The notes under the pieces are model-generated. The model saw nothing but the letters and a program-made list of their open reading frames with translations. It was not told where the DNA came from and ran no database searches. Positions 59,929 to 64,000 of a stretch of 64,000 bases of DNA are shown here, in pieces; the first letter of the stretch is position 1; the number at the start of each line of letters is the position of its first letter. The stretch is from assembly GCF_008831285.2 (NCBI RefSeq), contig NC_045150.1, forward strand, positions 498,001 to 562,000, read 5' to 3'. The position numbers and the translations under genes were made by a program. This stretch comes from Nymphaea colorata (Eukaryota; Streptophyta; Magnoliopsida; Nymphaeales; Nymphaeaceae).

Positions 59929-61000
59929 TCACTCTTCGTATGTCAAATCTTCTCCTAAGGCAATATCTTCGTGTTGAATGACATGTGATGGGTCCAGTAT
60001 ACACTTACAAAGCATCGACACATGAAACACATTATGAATTTGATTGTATTGAGGAGGTAATGCAATTATGTAGGCGGTTTCACTAACTCTCTCCAAAATG
60101 TCAAACAAACACAATTAACAAGGACTCAATTTGCCTTTTTTGCCAAAACGAAGCACACTCTTCAAAGGCAAAACACAAACAAACACATGGTTACCGACTT
60201 CAAAATGGAGTTCCCTATGCCTTAAGTTTGCATAACTCTTTGGTTGGCTTTAGGTCACTAACAACAGCTTGCAAATCAATTTGACCTGTTCTGCATATTG
60301 TTGCAATGCAAGTGGTTCCTCAATAGCTCTAGCTCCAACTTTATCCCAACAAAGCCCACAAGGTTTTCCATATAATGCCTCAAAGGTGACATGTCAATAC
60401 TCACGTGAAAGTTTTTGTTATATGCGAAATCAACCAAACTGACATGCTTATTCCAGTTGCCTCTCCAATCTAGTGCACATGACTGCAACATATTTTCTAG
60501 AGTTTGAATAATTCTATCCAACAAGTCCATCTATCTATGGGTGGAAACTTGTGCTAAACTTCAAATTTGTTCCTAGTGTCTTAGGCAACTGCCTTTGAAA
60601 CCTTAACATAAATCAAGGGTTTCAATCATAAATAATCACTACAAGAACTCCTTGGACATGAATTGCCTCAACTATATACAATTCTGTGTCAAGCTGTATA
60701 AACTCTAGGAAATTCAAATTGGTAGAAGATGAGGATATTTGGTTAAGTTGTCTACAATCACCCATATGGAATTGTGTTGGCTCATTGCCTTTGGTAATCC
60801 TACCATGAAATCCATGATGATATGGTCCCACTTTCATTTAAGAATATTCATCAATTGCATCTTCCCACCTAGATGTCGGTGTTCCATCTTTACTTGCTGG
60901 TAGACTAAGCATGTACATACAAATTCGAAACATCTTGCTTCATTCCTTCCCACTAAAAGTTGTGCTTCAAGCCATGATATATCTTAGTACCTCCCGGATG
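59929..61000 (-). pseudogene. Gypsy integrase, broken
   Basis: The core segment (60530-60276) reads QTLENMLQSCALDWRGNWNK, VDFAYNKNFHVSIDMSPL, close to the gypsy integrase pattern QTLEDMLRAC..D....W...L...EFAYNNS.H.SI..SPF. The C terminus (60114-59929) reads VSETAYIIALPPQYNQIHNV, FHVSML, DPSHVI and DLTYEE. Stops and shifts separate the parts; it cannot work. Confidence 0.82.
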
Positions 61001-61099
61001 AGTCGTATACTTTGACTTGTGAGCCTCTTCTAGTAACTATTTTTGCAACTTTGTATCATTAGACACCTATTTCTATTGTCCAAACCACAAGCTTCCATC

Positions 61100-62345
61100 T
61101 TATTTGAATCCTAGATTTGCATGCTTCCACTAAGATAGAGTTTCCAATTTGGAAAACTCAAGATCACTCTTCTCTAATACACAAAAAGATTTCCAGCTTC
61201 AATGACCTTGTGAATATCTAATTAGTTCTTCTTTGACTAGAAAAGGCATCCACGAGGTGAAATCTTCCAGTAGCTTTCATTCACTGGCAAATATCGCCAC
61301 GCTAGTTGCTTTCCTACTTAATGCAAGTGCTACAACATTCACTTTTCCTAAATAATATGCTATCAAAAAGTCATAATACTTGAGAAACTCCATCTATTGT
61401 CTCTATCACAAGTTGATATCCTTCTAAGACAACACATATTTGAAGCTCTTATAGTATTTAAAGACTGTAAACTTTTCACCATAAAGATAATGTCTCCAAA
61501 GCTTCAAAGCAAAAAACAACTACCGCCAATTCAAAAAACTCTTGATGGCAACCACAGTCTTTCATTGAATCTGCCTCCACATTCATTGGATCAATCGACA
61601 TTCCTCCTGCCAATGTCACATGAACAAGAGATATTATTTCATCCAACCAAAACTCACACTTTGAGAACTTAGCATAAAGCTTATATCCTCTTAGTGTTTG
61701 CAGAACTAATTGCAAGTGCATCTTGTGTTATTATGCAGCCTTTGAGTATAACAAAATGTCATCAATAAAAACAATCACAAACACATAGAAATATTGGCAA
61801 AAAACTCAATTCATTAAGTCTATGAAAACAGATGGAGCATCCTTCAATCCAAACAACATTACTCTAAACTCATAGTGTCCATAACAGGTTCTGAAAGCAA
61901 TCTTAGGAATATTGAATTCTTTAATCCAAAATGGTGATACCTGGATATAAGATCTAGTACAACTGATCAAATAAATCATCAATAAGTGGTGATGAGTACT
62001 TATTCTAGATTGTAACTTGGTTGAGCATTCCATAAACAATACACAATTTCATTGATCTGTCCTTCTTTTTAACAAAAATCGTTAGTGCTCTTAGAGTAAT
62101 ACACTGGGTCTTATAAACCCCTTGTCTAAAAGCTCCTGAAATAGCTTTTTAAGCCCTCTAACTCCACTCATGCCACGCGATAAGGCTCTTAAAATCTTGC
62201 CCTTTCTGCACTTATAGTGTTGATAAAAGCAAGCCTCTAGAAATGCCCACTCAAAGTCCTCCCAAGAGACGGTCACTTCTTTTTCAAATTGAATCTCCCT
62301 TGTTAACAACCACCAACAACGAGCAGCTTCTATCAAATAGTACAT
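61100..62345 (-). pseudogene. Gypsy gag, RT and RNase H remnants
   Basis: Frame 62345-62091 holds gag (VTVSWEDFEWAFLEACFYQH) fused to RT sequence (LKKLFQELLDKGFIRPSVLL). Frame 62039-61806 reads [29 protein letters not shown], the RT palm. 61721-61476 reads LRGYKLYAKFSKCEFWLDEI, the RT thumb. RNase H is barely traceable towards 61100. Catalytic residues are not intact. Confidence 0.8.
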
Positions 62346-63005
62346 GTTGTACTCTACCTTCTGTTATTTTGGAACCTACAATACTTGGAAGATGTTGGTG
62401 ATCTCTCACAGCCACTCATTAACATACTCTCCCTTCCTTTGACTAATGAAGATGGGCAAATCCATGTCCATTAACTTCTTATAGGTGACCCCAATTACTC
62501 ATAGAGCCAGTGTCATTATCGCTCCTGAATGATCCTCATATAACTGCCTCAAATGGCCAATCTACTCGTTTTGGTCACAAATGGTTGCTACTAGGGTTTG
62601 CAAAGCATTCAAAGGAATGCATTTTGCTTAGACCAAGCTGGAGCAGAACCATGAGGTCCATCACAATTACTGCTATGCACATTAATCTACAAATTTGGAT
62701 AACATCAAACAATCTTCACATAAACAAGGGAAAGCAAAATTTACTCATCTTATAACTCCAAACCATCAAATGTTTGTTAGCACCCACATATCATTCTATA
62801 AAATCAAAGTCAAACTCCATTGTTAGATGCCACATCATCAAAAAACCCATGCCTAGACCGGCTGCTCTCTAAATTGGGACCCCTTGTAGGCTTGGACTGA
62901 CTCAGCATTAGCTTCATGATCAATGATGCAACACTTAAGAACTCATACAAAATGGAGTTCTTAAAGTAGTTTTCACCAAATAAAAGAGATTTATAGACTA
63001 GACTT

Positions 63006-63062
63006 GGTGCTCTAGCCCTCTTACACAGCTTCTTGGTCACAGCTTCTTGCTCATGTCATAGT
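63006..63062 (+). repeat. 57-bp inverted repeat, left arm
   Basis: Contains TTACACAGCTTCTTGGTCAC. Its reverse complement recurs at 63561-63617 with about two mismatches, leaving a spacer of roughly 500 bp. No end or duplication marks it as a known transposon. Confidence 0.9.
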
Positions 63063-63560
63063 CTAAAGCGGTTGGGTGGGTTTGAGCTTGCTAGTGCTAT
63101 TTAGGTTTTTTGTAATATGTAATGACTGCTAGATGCTTTAAGGGATAAAAGTTTATGCTTATTTTCGCACATTGTGTTTCAAAAAAATTGCCTTAAAAAT
63201 TTATGATTGTGACGTTGTTTGATATTAGAGAATAGGCTGCGCATCTCACCAGAGTCTGCAGTAAGCAACACATATCATTTCCTTCTATTCAAGGTACATT
63301 TGTTTCGTTCATGTTTGCTGCTTAGTCACATGTAAATAGCAGCATTGATGGTTAGATTGTGCTCAAACTAGTACACCTGTATAGATGCAATGAGAATAGT
63401 GGGATTTTAGGACCTCGTGACATGAGGTCTTTTGACATTCTTGAATATGTAGAGCTGCTAGAAGAATGAACACCAAGCCCTTCCTTCATCCCTAAAAGAC
63501 AATATGGTTGACTGCATGATAATAGACATACATCACTCAACCTAAGCCACCACATCTTAC

Positions 63561-63617
63561 ACTATGACATGAGCAAGAAGCTATGACCAAGAAGCTGTGT
63601 AAGGGGGCTAGAGCACT
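63561..63617 (-). repeat. 57-bp inverted repeat, right arm
   Basis: Contains GACCAAGAAGCTGTGTAAGG, the reverse complement of the left arm. Flanking sequences are not complementary beyond the arms. Confidence 0.9.
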
Positions 63618-64000
63618 ATTTTGGACTTTAGACGCTTAGACTAGTTTATGAGTTAATCAACATGAACATTAATTACCATAAGGTATCAATTTGTTCATGA
63701 TCTTTTTCGTTACCCATACATGTAAGCATATCAGAGTATAATGAGCAACTTACTAAAAGTAGATAAAATGACAAGGATATTTGTCATCATGCTGCACACA
63801 TCACAAAAATTCATTCACATTAACAGGCTCAATCTTAATAGATCCATGCACATCCATTATAATGTCTCATGCTCATATAAGTGTCTCTTAGTACAAGCAA
63901 GATTCAAATCCATAGACATTTCAATGCTCACATATTTATGATGATCATGCATGTCCCAAACCATCATGCTGCAAAGTTAACAATGCATATGCTTGTGATT

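Larger units (their letters stand above)
59800..62900 (-). mobile_element. Degenerate Ty3/gypsy retrotransposon (minus)
   Basis: Gag-RT-RNase H-integrase order on the minus strand, all broken. Gag remains (ARCWWLLT, ISQRKGEYVNEWL) join the RT start (KELLDKGFIRPS type) directly in one frame at 62345-62091, so protease and zinc knuckle have been deleted. No clear 5' LTR was found to the right. Confidence 0.75.
62901..64000. other. Non-coding right end of window
   Basis: No gene recognised. It includes the two arms of a 57-bp inverted repeat. The expected 5' LTR of the minus-strand gypsy could lie here but no LTR ends were found. Confidence 0.5.

Noticed and set aside
1-64000. CRISPR arrays, operons, riboswitches or bacterial mobile elements
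   Set aside because: Nothing of this kind is present: genes are spliced, elements are plant retrotransposons, and repeats are tandem pairs, LTRs or MITEs without regular unique spacers.
1-64000. tRNA or rRNA genes
   Set aside because: The only tRNA-related sequences seen are retrotransposon primer sites. No cloverleaf or rRNA core was recognised by eye; tRNAscan-SE and Infernal searches would be decisive.

Overview
The window is nuclear DNA of a flowering plant. Two spliced plant genes with ordinary GT-AG introns sit in a dense, mostly decayed landscape of plant retrotransposons (Ty1/copia, Ty3/gypsy, a LINE), hAT-type miniature transposons and dinucleotide repeats. Nothing is bacterial or viral. 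I cannot name the species from the sequence.

Layout. 1-2.5 kb: purine-rich DNA and a 5'-truncated LINE (minus strand) bounded by a 10-bp target duplication. 3.2-6.8 kb: a broken Ty3/gypsy element on plus. 7.3-17.25 kb: a Ty3/gypsy element on minus with a long LTR-like block (7334-11356) at its 3' side, and a 1.1-kb hAT element (8-bp target duplication) inserted in its polyprotein. 17.25-19.3 kb: AT-rich, no gene. 19.3-26.25 kb: a second copy of the LTR-like block, split by a 4.9-kb Ty1/copia element with both LTRs, primer site and target duplication. 26.3-33.3 kb: a large imperfect inverted repeat, one arm of which was split by a second copia element (minus, 27651-32764). 33.3-37 kb: AT-rich repeats and small hAT-like MITEs.

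37.4-44.2 kb: a seven-exon gene for a secreted PI-PLC X-domain protein (plus, 382 aa predicted). Its introns carry a GC-rich insert, a MITE and short tandem duplications. 44.2-47.8 kb: intergenic, with a well-preserved 456-bp hAT MITE and a gypsy integrase fragment. 47.8-52.8 kb: a complete eight-exon gene for ribonuclease H2 subunit A (minus, 296 aa predicted). 53-64 kb: degenerate MITEs, a copia remnant and a gypsy remnant (both minus), then non-coding DNA with a near-perfect 57-bp inverted repeat.

The two host genes are convergent and appear functional: reading frames close across every inferred splice junction and catalytic residues are present. Every transposon coding region carries stops or frameshifts, so none looks autonomous. 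I found no gene cluster or unknown multi-gene system. The most unusual things are structural: a PBS-LTR-PPT arrangement suggesting a tandem gypsy element, the interrupted inverted repeat, a GC-rich possible captured fragment in an intron, and many local two-copy tandem duplications.
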